A DNA stretch of 8,179 bases, from positions 1 to 8,179 of the forward strand of contig CABUTH010000088.1 in NCBI GenBank assembly GCA_902494465.1, given 5' to 3'. Source of the stretch: an uncultured Collinsella sp. GTDB lineage: Bacteria; Actinomycetota; Coriobacteriia; Coriobacteriales; Coriobacteriaceae. The notes under the pieces were generated by a model that made no database searches, was not told the DNA's origin, and saw nothing but the letters and a program-made list of their open reading frames with translations. The position numbers and the translations under genes were made by a program. Each line of letters opens with the position of its first letter. The first letter of the stretch is position 1. Shown here one piece after another: positions 1-4,302 of the stretch.

Positions 1-92
1 ATGTAGGACGTCATCTGGGCGAGCTCGTCATCGGTCAGTGCGATCTTTGCGTACTCGGCGATGCCGCGCACGTCTTTCTCGCTGAGTGCCAT
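1..92 (-). CDS. gatC: Aspartyl/glutamyl-tRNA amidotransferase subunit C, N-terminal 30 codons (partial)
   Basis: The reverse strand from the ATG at 92-90 reads MALSEKDVRGIAEYAKIALT followed by DDELAQMTSY and then leaves the window. This matches the start of GatC, the small subunit of the GatCAB amidotransferase, which in the cytoplasm converts Glu-tRNA(Gln) or Asp-tRNA(Asn) to the correct aminoacyl-tRNA. The family begins with a short helix of the form S-x-x-D-V-x-x-I-A-x-x-A-x-[IL]-A-L-[ST]-D-x-E, and every one of those positions is present here. The start is supported by AAGGGAG at 104-98, five bases upstream, and by a good -10 box about 36 bases upstream. Only 92 bases are visible, so nothing can be said about completeness; gatA and gatB usually follow. 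It is a housekeeping gene and marks the edge of the pilus locus. Identification rests on N-terminal pattern recognition alone but is fairly secure. Confidence 0.85.
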   Translation of the reverse strand, partial: MALSEKDVRGIAEYAKIALTDDELAQMTSY

Positions 93-120
93 AGGCGCTC
101 CCTTCCGCATAACAGATAAA

Positions 121-133
121 CCGCTCTAGTATA
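121..133 (-). promoter_or_regulatory. Probable gatC promoter (-10 box)
   Basis: The minus strand carries TATACT at 133-128, directly preceded by TG, in an otherwise GC-rich stretch. Transcription would start near position 121, giving a leader of about 30 nt before the gatC ATG at 92. I see no convincing TTGACA-like -35 box 16-18 bases upstream, so the promoter may be weak or depend on the TG. This gives gatC its own promoter, separate from the sortase upstream. Confidence 0.5.
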
Positions 134-224
134 CAAGGCAACGCCGCTTGGAGCAGGCGCTTTACCCAAATGCAGCGAAAACGTAACGAGGGCGGCGGTT
201 GGTAGGCGGCGGGCTGGCGGTTCT

Positions 225-318
225 GCAGCGAAACCGCACCGTCCATAGCGAAAACCGTCCCGCCCGCAGCGAAGACTGTCGCACCCACAGCGAAAACCGT
301 CGTGTCCACAACGAAAAG
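225..318. repeat. Degenerate ~21-bp tandem repeat, about five units
   Basis: The core AGCGAAAACCGTC recurs with substitutions: AGCGA begins at 227, 247, 268 and 289, and a diverged AACGA begins at 310. Spacing is therefore 20, 21, 21 and 21 bp. Because the unit is a multiple of three, frames through it show artificial seven-residue repeats (for example TVFAVGA, TVFAAGG, TVFAMDG on the minus strand), but no frame has a credible ribosome-binding site. It lies between the sortase and gatC. I read it as a non-coding tandem repeat; function unknown. Confidence 0.7.
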
Positions 319-375
319 CATCACAACATTCGATGTTTTTCGCCAAAATCGAGATTTTCATCGAATGTTGTGATG
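319..375. repeat. Long perfect inverted repeat (17-bp arms) downstream of the sortase
   Basis: Arms CATCACAACATTCGATG (319-335) and CATCGAATGTTGTGATG (359-375) are perfect reverse complements. They are separated by 23 bp that contain a nested palindrome, AAAATC-GA-GATTTT (345-358). Read on the minus strand, the hairpin lies about 60 bases after the sortase stop and is followed by CTTTTCG (318-312), so it could act as a weak intrinsic terminator between the sortase and gatC. The T-tract is short for so long a stem, and a small repetitive element (MITE- or REP-like) is an equally good reading. Confidence 0.75.
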
Positions 376-389
376 GTTTGGAAGTCCCG

Positions 390-424
390 ACCACCACAAA
401 GGTGCCTGCCCCCTTTGCGGTGGT
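390..424. repeat. REP-like stem-loop just after the sortase stop
   Basis: ACCACCACAAAGG (390-402) pairs with CCTTTGCGGTGGT (412-424) over 13 positions with one mismatch, around a nine-base loop (403-411). The centre reads GGTGCCTGCCCCC. This hairpin starts 14 bases beyond the sortase stop on the minus strand and is not followed by a T-tract, so it is not a standard terminator. I recall GGTGCCTG-centred hairpins as dispersed intergenic repeats in other bacteria, but cannot check this here. It could protect the 3' end of the sortase mRNA or simply be a dispersed repeat. Confidence 0.6.
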
Positions 425-437
425 TCCGAACGATGTC

Positions 438-1376
438 TTATGCCGAGGCCTTGGCCTTGCGGCGCTTGCGGACCGCGTGGATCACGATGTCCAGCAGCAA
501 CAGCACAATGGCCACGACCACGATGAGCACGGCAAACTCGCGCTTGCCCCAGTGGCGGCCGGCCAGCGACTTTTGCTTGTCGACGTCCTTCTTGTTGTAC
601 TTGGTACGCACGCAATGCACCAGCAGGCGATGGTCGTTCACGCCGTAGGGCGTGCAGGTGACGAGCGTCACCTTGTCGGCGCCGGGCTCGATAGTCAGCG
701 ACTCCATCTCCTCGGGCAGCACCACCTCGGAGTCCACCATCTTGTAGGCGAGCGTCTTGTTCATGGTGTGCAGCAGCACTAGGTCGCCGGGCTCCAGCGA
801 GTGGATGTCGTCGAACATGCTCAGGTTGCGCATGCCCGAGTGCGCGGTGAGCACGCAATGCGTCGAGGTTCCGCCCACCGGCAGGCTCGTGCCCTCCAGG
901 TGGCCGACGCCCGCCATAAGGACTTCTTCGCTCGTGCCGTGGTAGATGGGCATACTTACGTCGATGGAGGGGATCTCGACCCAGCTCATCATGGGGTCGC
1001 GGTCAAAGATGAGCTGCTGAGCGTAGGGCTCGATCTGGTCGACAGGGAGCTCGGTAGCCTCGCCGGCAAGCTGCTCGTTAAAGGAGCGCGCCTGGAGCAG
1101 GATGCGCTCGCGCTCCTCGGCAGACAGCGCGTCCACGGTGCTGGACACGGTGCTGATCTGGTTAAACACGCCCGAGGCCTCGAGCCGGTCCAAGATCCAC
1201 GGCCAGGTCATAAGGCCCACGCCAATAAGGATGATGACGATGGTGATGAGCCGGTCGGCCCAGCGCGGCAACCGCTTGCGACGGCGCTTGGGCTTTGGTT
1301 GAGGTTTGGGCTGAGGGCTTGAGCCGCCGTTGTCCGCGGCGTTATTGCTCTTCATATGTTTGGCGCCCTGCACCAT
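438..1376 (-). CDS. Class C sortase (pilin polymerase), membrane-bound
   Basis: The 312-residue product has the class C sortase layout. A cytoplasmic basic, proline-rich N-terminus (residues 21-37, PQPK repeats then RRRKR) is followed by a membrane helix (about 43-60), an extracellular catalytic domain, and a second membrane helix (about 281-300) with a basic RKRRK tail. The catalytic residues are His179 in LTAHSG, Cys241 in TLVTCTPYG and Arg250 in NDHRLLV. GVGHLEGTSLPVGG (156-169) is a family hallmark. Such enzymes cleave LPXTG-like signals and link pilins through a lysine into a fibre. The usual Asp-Pro-aromatic lid motif is not obvious; EPY (116-118) or DPM (127-129) may take its place. 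The start ATG at 1376-1374 has GAGGAG nine bases upstream (1391-1386). It lies downstream of the pilin genes on the same strand but beyond their terminator, which suggests a separate transcript. Confidence 0.93.
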   Translation of the reverse strand: MVQGAKHMKSNNAADNGGSSPQPKPQPKPKRRRKRLPRWADRLITIVIILIGVGLMTWPWILDRLEASGVFNQISTVSSTVDALSAEERERILLQARSFNEQLAGEATELPVDQIEPYAQQLIFDRDPMMSWVEIPSIDVSMPIYHGTSEEVLMAGVGHLEGTSLPVGGTSTHCVLTAHSGMRNLSMFDDIHSLEPGDLVLLHTMNKTLAYKMVDSEVVLPEEMESLTIEPGADKVTLVTCTPYGVNDHRLLVHCVRTKYNKKDVDKQKSLAGRHWGKREFAVLIVVVAIVLLLLDIVIHAVRKRRKAKASA

Positions 1377-1392
1377 CGCCGGTCACTCCTCT

Positions 1393-1420
1393 ACAACTCA
1401 AGTTGTCTAAACAAATAATA
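1393..1420 (-). promoter_or_regulatory. Candidate sortase promoter with a 14-bp palindrome at the transcript start
   Basis: On the minus strand TATTAT (1420-1415) is a five-of-six match to a -10 box inside a local AT-rich patch, predicting a start near 1408. Immediately downstream is ACAACT-TG-AGTTGT (1406-1393), an inverted repeat with six-base arms and a two-base centre, ending just before the GAGGAG ribosome-binding site. This is where a repressor could block initiation. No -35 box is recognisable, so the promoter call is tentative; the palindrome itself is directly visible. Confidence 0.35.
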
Positions 1421-1507
1421 ACCGATTAGCGAGCTTCCGCGCCGGACAACGCAGCCTGGTAGCATTGCGCAGCACGAGTATGGGCCCGCATTTGAGTTTT
1501 CAAAATG

Positions 1508-1539
1508 TCCCGAATCGGCGGGGCGATTCGGGATACAAT
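1508..1539. promoter_or_regulatory. 10-bp inverted repeat abutting a -10-like box, copy A
   Basis: TCCCGAATCG (1508-1517) and CGATTCGGGA (1524-1533) are perfect reverse complements around a six-base loop, followed directly by TACAAT (1534-1539). On the plus strand this looks like an operator overlapping the promoter of the small RNA downstream, although no -35 box is recognisable. On the minus strand the same hairpin followed by ACATTTTG could instead terminate the small-gene mRNA. Copy B keeps the arrangement (1991-2022) with one G-U-compatible change. Confidence 0.5.
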
Positions 1540-1545
1540 GTCAAT

Positions 1546-1644
1546 AGAAAACGACGCACCCCGCGTAAGTACTTTGGAGCGCGGGCGGCCTAGTTTTCAG
1601 CTTTAGTTAAATGCCCGGGATCCGACCCCCGGGCATTCTTATTT
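1546..1644 (+). ncRNA. Predicted ~100-nt structured small RNA, copy A (candidate antitoxin RNA)
   Basis: Transcription from TACAAT (1534-1539) would begin near 1546 and end at the intrinsic terminator at 1609-1644. The body forms a hairpin, CCCGCG (1560-1565) with CGCGGG (1580-1585), whose 14-base loop holds GGAG. The stretch GACGCACCCCGCGTAAGTAC is identical in copy B, as are both hairpins, which argues for selection on the RNA. It runs head-on towards the small gene at 1791-1639 and overlaps its stop codon, so it would be antisense to the 3' part of that mRNA. No ORF with a ribosome-binding site lies inside it. The role is inferred from layout alone; an orphan regulatory RNA, perhaps acting on the pilus genes, is the main alternative. 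Confidence 0.5.
1609..1644 (+). terminator. Intrinsic terminator of small RNA A
   Basis: AATGCCCGGG (1610-1619) pairs perfectly with CCCGGGCATT (1628-1637) around an eight-base loop, followed by CTTATTT (1638-1644). The T-rich side is on the plus strand. On the minus strand the stem is followed only by TAACTAAA, so termination of the opposing transcript here would be weak. Confidence 0.8.
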
Positions 1645-1791
1645 GCGCTTGTTGCGGCGCAAATGCCTTCTACCGTCCGCACCGCGCGTGCGCCTACGGA
1701 CCTTAAACCGAACCTCATACGAGTCAAGAAACGCGATGACGAACGAGCCCACCGCCGCGAGGGCGGCGAGCGCGTTAAGGAATTTCAGCAT
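1639..1791 (-). CDS. 50-residue single-helix basic peptide, type I toxin-like (small ORF)
   Basis: The ATG at 1791-1789 has GGAGG seven bases upstream (1803-1799), as good a ribosome-binding site as any in the window. The peptide is MLKFLNALAALAAVGSFVIA, then FLDSYEVRFKV, then a tail rich in arginine and lysine (RRRTRGADGRRHLRRNKRK). Residues 4-23 form one probable membrane helix, and about half of the last 20 residues are basic. Small size, one helix and a charged tail are typical of membrane-acting type I toxins (Fst, Ldr, TxpA classes), but I recognise no specific family and the tail is longer than in most of them. Its stop codon overlaps the terminator of the convergent small RNA. A 91-bp part of the gene is duplicated exactly in copy B. 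A small uncharacterised membrane protein without toxicity is the alternative. The gene is well supported; the function is inferred. Confidence 0.7.
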   Translation of the reverse strand: MLKFLNALAALAAVGSFVIAFLDSYEVRFKVRRRTRGADGRRHLRRNKRK

Positions 1792-1978
1792 ATGGTGACC
1801 TCCGATCGAGTCGTCGGCCGCCCGCGCACGGGATGCGTCGCAAGGGTATTTTACTGCGAGTGCATGCACCCGCAGCTGCTAAACGCAATAATTGCAAACA
1901 TTTGTTCGATAGTTATAAACACAATTCCTCATCCAGCGGAGCCTGGCCGCATTGTCCGGGTTTGCCCGACGTGTTTGC
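1792..1978. other. Intergenic spacer between repeat copies; upstream region of the small peptide gene
   Basis: No gene is seen here. The minus strand should hold the promoter of the small peptide gene. TAAAAT (1853-1848) is a possible -10 box, but no -35 box is apparent. A perfect 10-bp palindrome, GTGCATGCAC (1860-1869), lies just upstream of it, and 1888-1925 is notably AT-rich. The last ~40 bases (from about 1938) show weak similarity to the sequence left of copy A. Confidence 0.35.
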
Positions 1979-1990
1979 GTTTTCAGAATA

Positions 1991-2022
1991 TCCCGGATCG
2001 GCTGGGCGATTCGGGATACAAT
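1991..2022. promoter_or_regulatory. Inverted repeat abutting a -10-like box, copy B
   Basis: TCCCGGATCG (1991-2000) and CGATTCGGGA (2007-2016) match at nine of ten positions, with the exception allowing a G-U pair in RNA. TACAAT (2017-2022) follows directly, as in copy A. Both the paired arms and the box are kept, although the loop and one arm base changed, which supports a functional hairpin or operator. Confidence 0.45.
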
Positions 2023-2028
2023 TGCTAC

Positions 2029-2125
2029 AGGAAACGACGCACCCCGCGTAAGTACTTAGGAGCGCGGGCGACCAGTTTCCGACGTTGTTAAATGCCCGGG
2101 CCTCTAACCCCGGGCATTTTAATTT
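2029..2125 (+). ncRNA. Predicted small RNA, copy B
   Basis: This is the counterpart of the RNA at 1546-1644. It has a TACAAT box at 2017-2022, a CCCGCG/CGCGGG hairpin (2043-2048 with 2063-2068) whose loop carries AGGAG, and an intrinsic terminator at 2090-2125. The linkers between hairpins differ from copy A while the stems do not, which is the pattern expected of a structured RNA. The convergent peptide gene is broken here, so if both RNAs are made, this one could act in trans on the copy A message. Confidence 0.45.
2090..2125 (+). terminator. Intrinsic terminator of small RNA B
   Basis: AAATGCCCGGG (2090-2100) pairs with CCCGGGCATTT (2109-2119) around an eight-base loop, and the downstream arm runs into TTTTAATTT (2117-2125). 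The stem is identical to copy A while the loop sequence differs. Confidence 0.8.
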
Positions 2126-2228
2126 GCACGCGCGGCGCAAATGCCTTCTACCGTCCGCACCGCGCGTGCGCCTACGGACCTTAAACCGAACCTCATACGA
2201 GTCAAGAAACGCGATGACGAACAAGCCC
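2120..2228 (-). pseudogene. Remnant of the small peptide gene (copy B)
   Basis: The minus strand still encodes FVIAFLDSYEV and the basic RRRTRGADGRRHLRR segment with no nucleotide change relative to copy A over 91 bp. Upstream, the first ~16 codons and the GGAGG are missing; only a TTG at 2224-2222 precedes the homologous part, with no ribosome-binding site, and an in-frame TAA lies at 2257-2255. Downstream, one codon is deleted and the stop TAA has become TTA, so the frame runs on to about 1913 through the RNA terminator. Both ends are therefore non-functional. An intact core with broken ends suggests recent duplication with truncation, or gene conversion of the core. Confidence 0.7.
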
Positions 2229-2261
2229 GCATCGGACGATGGAGGCTGGCTGCGTTATCCC

Positions 2262-2300
2262 AAAAAAAACGGGGCAGACTCCAGCGCGGAGTCTGCCCCG
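2262..2300 (-). terminator. Strong intrinsic terminator of the pilin operon
   Basis: CGGGGCAGACTCC (2270-2282) and GGAGTCTGCCCCG (2288-2300) form a perfect 13-bp stem with a five-base loop. On the minus strand it is followed by eight T residues (2269-2262). It lies about 100 bases beyond the stop of the pilin gene at 2401. This is the clearest terminator in the window and separates the pilin genes from the sortase. Confidence 0.95.
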
Positions 2301-2400
2301 AAATGAGAATGGCAAAGCAAGAACGTGGATAGACGAGAAAAGTGTCCGCAAGTCTCATGGCCATCACATCCCACCTGCCAAAGGGATGGGTGAGCGAGCG

Positions 2401-4194
2401 TTACTCCTGCTCGGACTCCTCAGCCTGCTTACGGCTGCGGATGAGGTGCGCCACGCCGATGCACAGCACCGCGCCACCAGCGATCCAAGTGAAGGTCACG
2501 CCGTTGAGACCGGTAAGCGGGAGGCCGGAGCCCTTCTTGTTCTCGATGGTGATGGGAATCCTGGTCGAGGTAACGTTTTTACCGAGCTTAGAAGTGACCA
2601 TATTAGAGCTGGGGGTTACGGTGAGTCCTGTCAGTTCGCCGGTCGTCTCATTGTATGTAGGCGCCACCACAATGGTAAAGCTAATGGAGTTATAACCCGC
2701 GGGCGTCTCGCACTCCGTAATCTCGTACTCACCTGCAACAAGACCAGGGATAAAGACCTTGCTGTCAGTTTTATTAGTCTTAAACACTCCAGCTTTACCT
2801 GAATCGTCAGTGAGTCCACCAGTCACCGTCAGCCATTTTTCGCCATTAACAGGAGTGGTACCCTCCTTGGTCATTTTGACCTTAAAGCCGGCAACAAGCA
2901 TCTTTTGCGGATCATCCGAAGCGGTCTTAGTGACATCGAGGCCAAAGACGTAGTCAGTGACCTTGTCCGACTCAGAAGTGCCCTTATCATCAGTCATGGG
3001 ATTGTTGGAATAGACAAGCTTGACCTCATTGGTGGTACCGTCAGCCTTGTATTCAACATCTTTGGTGAGCTGGGCCTTGTAGGTCACGACCACTTTGGAA
3101 GCGGCGCCAACTTCAATCGGTTCTCCATCAGCAGTCTGAACCGTCTTAAGGTTTTTAAAAGAAACATTAAGGAGCTCAGTTCCATTAGCCTCATCGGGGG
3201 TCACAGTCGCCTTGTAACCCTTGTCAGCGTCTGATGCAACCTCTTTCTTGCTGCCGTTATTAACGATATAGACATGCAAGTCCTTCGGCGTATCATCGGA
3301 TTTCTTTACAACCTTAAGACCCTTACTCAGCGTATCTTGGAATTCATAGTAATAGGTATCGTACGAGGCAATATTGTCCGCAACGTGACCGGTCAGCCTG
3401 TAGTCGATATCCTGTCCGATCCAAGCATCACCGCTAATCTTCCAGTTGTTCTCATCGTCATTGGTAGCATCCGTACCAGCAGTGTCATCGAGAATCTTCT
3501 TTTCGACCGTAGGAATGCTGGTCTTCTCGGTAACGACCACGGAATTACCGCCAACGATGGCAAAGATCGGGGAGGTGCCAGTGTACGGCTTGGTCGAATC
3601 CGTAAGACCATCAGGCACGAAGAGATAATAGCCATCGCCCTTGTCGTCCGGACGCGCCCACGATTCGTCCGCCTTAAGGTTTCCCGCAGGGGTCTCCGCC
3701 TCAACATTTTGCTTCTTGCCTGAAACCGCAGCTGCAATTTCATAAAGCACGTCACCGGGAGCAACGCGCGTGCCATCGCTGCTAGCTGCCGAGCTGGCAT
3801 GAGTACCTTTCACATTTTGAGAAAGCCACTCGGCCACATCCGAAGCAGAGGGATCGTCCTTGAGCTTCTTGGCAGGATCTTTCTTCATGAGTTCCTGATA
3901 CTCGGTAGACCCCGTAATGGCGGTAATCACCTTGGAAACGATATCATCATTTGCCCATTCGATATCGGAAGCAACCTTGCCATTGCGCTCCTCGTCAACG
4001 ACTTTGGCCTTGAAGATCTGATAGGCCTTGAACGTATTGTCCTTGTTGGCGTCGTCGACCTTATTGATCGTGATGCTGCCCGCCGCACCATCAGCAAACG
4101 CCATGGTCACCGGGGCCATGACGCCACCGAAGCTCAGCGCTGCTGTGAGGCCGGCGGTTACTGCCAGGCGTGCGATGTTCTTGCTCATGCTCAT
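2401..4194 (-). CDS. LPXTG-anchored SpaH/EbpB-like major pilin (fimbrial isopeptide-forming protein)
   Basis: The 597-residue precursor has a Sec signal peptide (about 1-35, ending near MAFA|DG) and an N-terminal pilin domain with AYQIFKAKVVD (57-67). A central isopeptide D2-type domain follows (about 250-410: YRLTGHV, FQDTLSKGL, TNEVKLVYSNNP), then a Cna-B/SpaA-like domain (about 418-553) with the E-box YEITECETPAGY (490-501, key Glu494). Last come LPLTG (558-562), a membrane helix and a short charged tail. VVVTEK (220-225) lies where shaft pilins carry the lysine used for polymerisation. The domain plan fits the shaft subunit of a sortase-assembled pilus. The start ATG at 4194-4192 has GGAGG eight bases upstream (4207-4203); the ATG two codons later is possible, and an earlier in-frame ATG has no such support. 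It is the last gene before the operon terminator. Its base composition is clearly lower in GC than the pilin gene upstream. Confidence 0.9.
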   Translation of the reverse strand: MSMSKNIARLAVTAGLTAALSFGGVMAPVTMAFADGAAGSITINKVDDANKDNTFKAYQIFKAKVVDEERNGKVASDIEWANDDIVSKVITAITGSTEYQELMKKDPAKKLKDDPSASDVAEWLSQNVKGTHASSAASSDGTRVAPGDVLYEIAAAVSGKKQNVEAETPAGNLKADESWARPDDKGDGYYLFVPDGLTDSTKPYTGTSPIFAIVGGNSVVVTEKTSIPTVEKKILDDTAGTDATNDDENNWKISGDAWIGQDIDYRLTGHVADNIASYDTYYYEFQDTLSKGLKVVKKSDDTPKDLHVYIVNNGSKKEVASDADKGYKATVTPDEANGTELLNVSFKNLKTVQTADGEPIEVGAASKVVVTYKAQLTKDVEYKADGTTNEVKLVYSNNPMTDDKGTSESDKVTDYVFGLDVTKTASDDPQKMLVAGFKVKMTKEGTTPVNGEKWLTVTGGLTDDSGKAGVFKTNKTDSKVFIPGLVAGEYEITECETPAGYNSISFTIVVAPTYNETTGELTGLTVTPSSNMVTSKLGKNVTSTRIPITIENKKGSGLPLTGLNGVTFTWIAGGAVLCIGVAHLIRSRKQAEESEQE

Positions 4195-4277
4195 CTTCTT
4201 TTCCTCCGTTTTCCGTTTGATTCTCATTCGATCGATCATCATCTGTCTGTGTCTTAGCATCTACTTCGCTACGTCTC

Positions 4278-4296
4278 GCCCCGCTCTCTGTGGGGC
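4278..4296 (-). other. Small GC stem-loop between the two pilin genes
   Basis: In the 108-base gap, GCCCC (4296-4292 on the minus strand) can pair with GGGGC (4282-4278) around a nine-base loop, seven bases after the upstream stop. No T-tract follows, so it is not a standard terminator. It could be a processing or partial-attenuation site that lets the downstream pilin be made in excess. With only five base pairs it may be chance. I found no convincing promoter in the gap. Confidence 0.3.
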
Positions 4297-4302
4297 TGCC
4301 AG

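Larger units (their letters stand above)
1496..1750. repeat. Direct repeat element, copy A (complete)
   Basis: This segment is repeated at 1979-2228, offset by 478 bp. A 91-bp core (1654-1744 against 2132-2222) is identical; the rest differs by scattered substitutions and small indels while keeping its hairpins. Weaker similarity extends left to a shared GCCTGG near 1453 and 1940. Copy A contains, left to right, a 10-bp inverted repeat, a TACAAT box, a predicted plus-strand RNA with its terminator, and the end of a convergent minus-strand small gene. Neither copy has terminal inverted repeats or a transposase, so a tandem duplication seems likelier than an insertion sequence. Confidence 0.9.
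1979..2228. repeat. Direct repeat element, copy B (decayed on the peptide side)
   Basis: This is the second copy of the element at 1496-1750. The plus-strand RNA part, its terminator and the 91-bp identical core are kept. Similarity stops at 2228, inside what would be the peptide coding region, and unrelated sequence leading into the pilin-operon terminator follows. So the promoter, ribosome-binding site and first codons of the peptide gene are absent from this copy. Confidence 0.9.

Noticed and set aside
225..318. CRISPR array
   Set aside because: The units are directly tandem and degenerate, with no unique spacers of 30 bp or more and no cas genes nearby.
28..397. Minus-strand frames with seven-residue repeats (TVFAVGA-like)
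   Set aside because: The repeats come from the 21-bp tandem DNA repeat, the frames overlap the gatC start and promoter, and there is no ribosome-binding site.
199..782. Plus-strand frames of 149 codons across the intergenic region and sortase 3' end
   Set aside because: They cross two hairpins and run antisense into the sortase; there is no credible start or domain.
801..1322. A plus-strand open frame over the sortase
   Set aside because: The minus strand holds a full sortase with all catalytic residues; the plus frame gives an unstructured, domainless product.
1611..1707. A short plus-strand ORF starting at the ATG inside the RNA terminator stem (MPG...YGP), present in both copies
   Set aside because: The start codon is buried in the terminator stem and the only GGAG is ~30 bases upstream. 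Its conservation follows from the identical core on the opposite strand.
1663..2091. A 142-codon plus-strand frame through both repeat copies
   Set aside because: It runs antisense to the small peptide gene and into the second RNA, with no ribosome-binding site; a shadow frame.
1496..2228. Insertion sequence or transposon remnant
   Set aside because: There is no transposase fragment, no terminal inverted repeats and no target-site duplication; a duplicated small locus fits better.
4195..4260. Longer N-terminus for the LPLTG pilin, starting at 4260
   Set aside because: It would add 22 basic residues ahead of the signal peptide and read through the GGAGG that serves the ATG at 4194.
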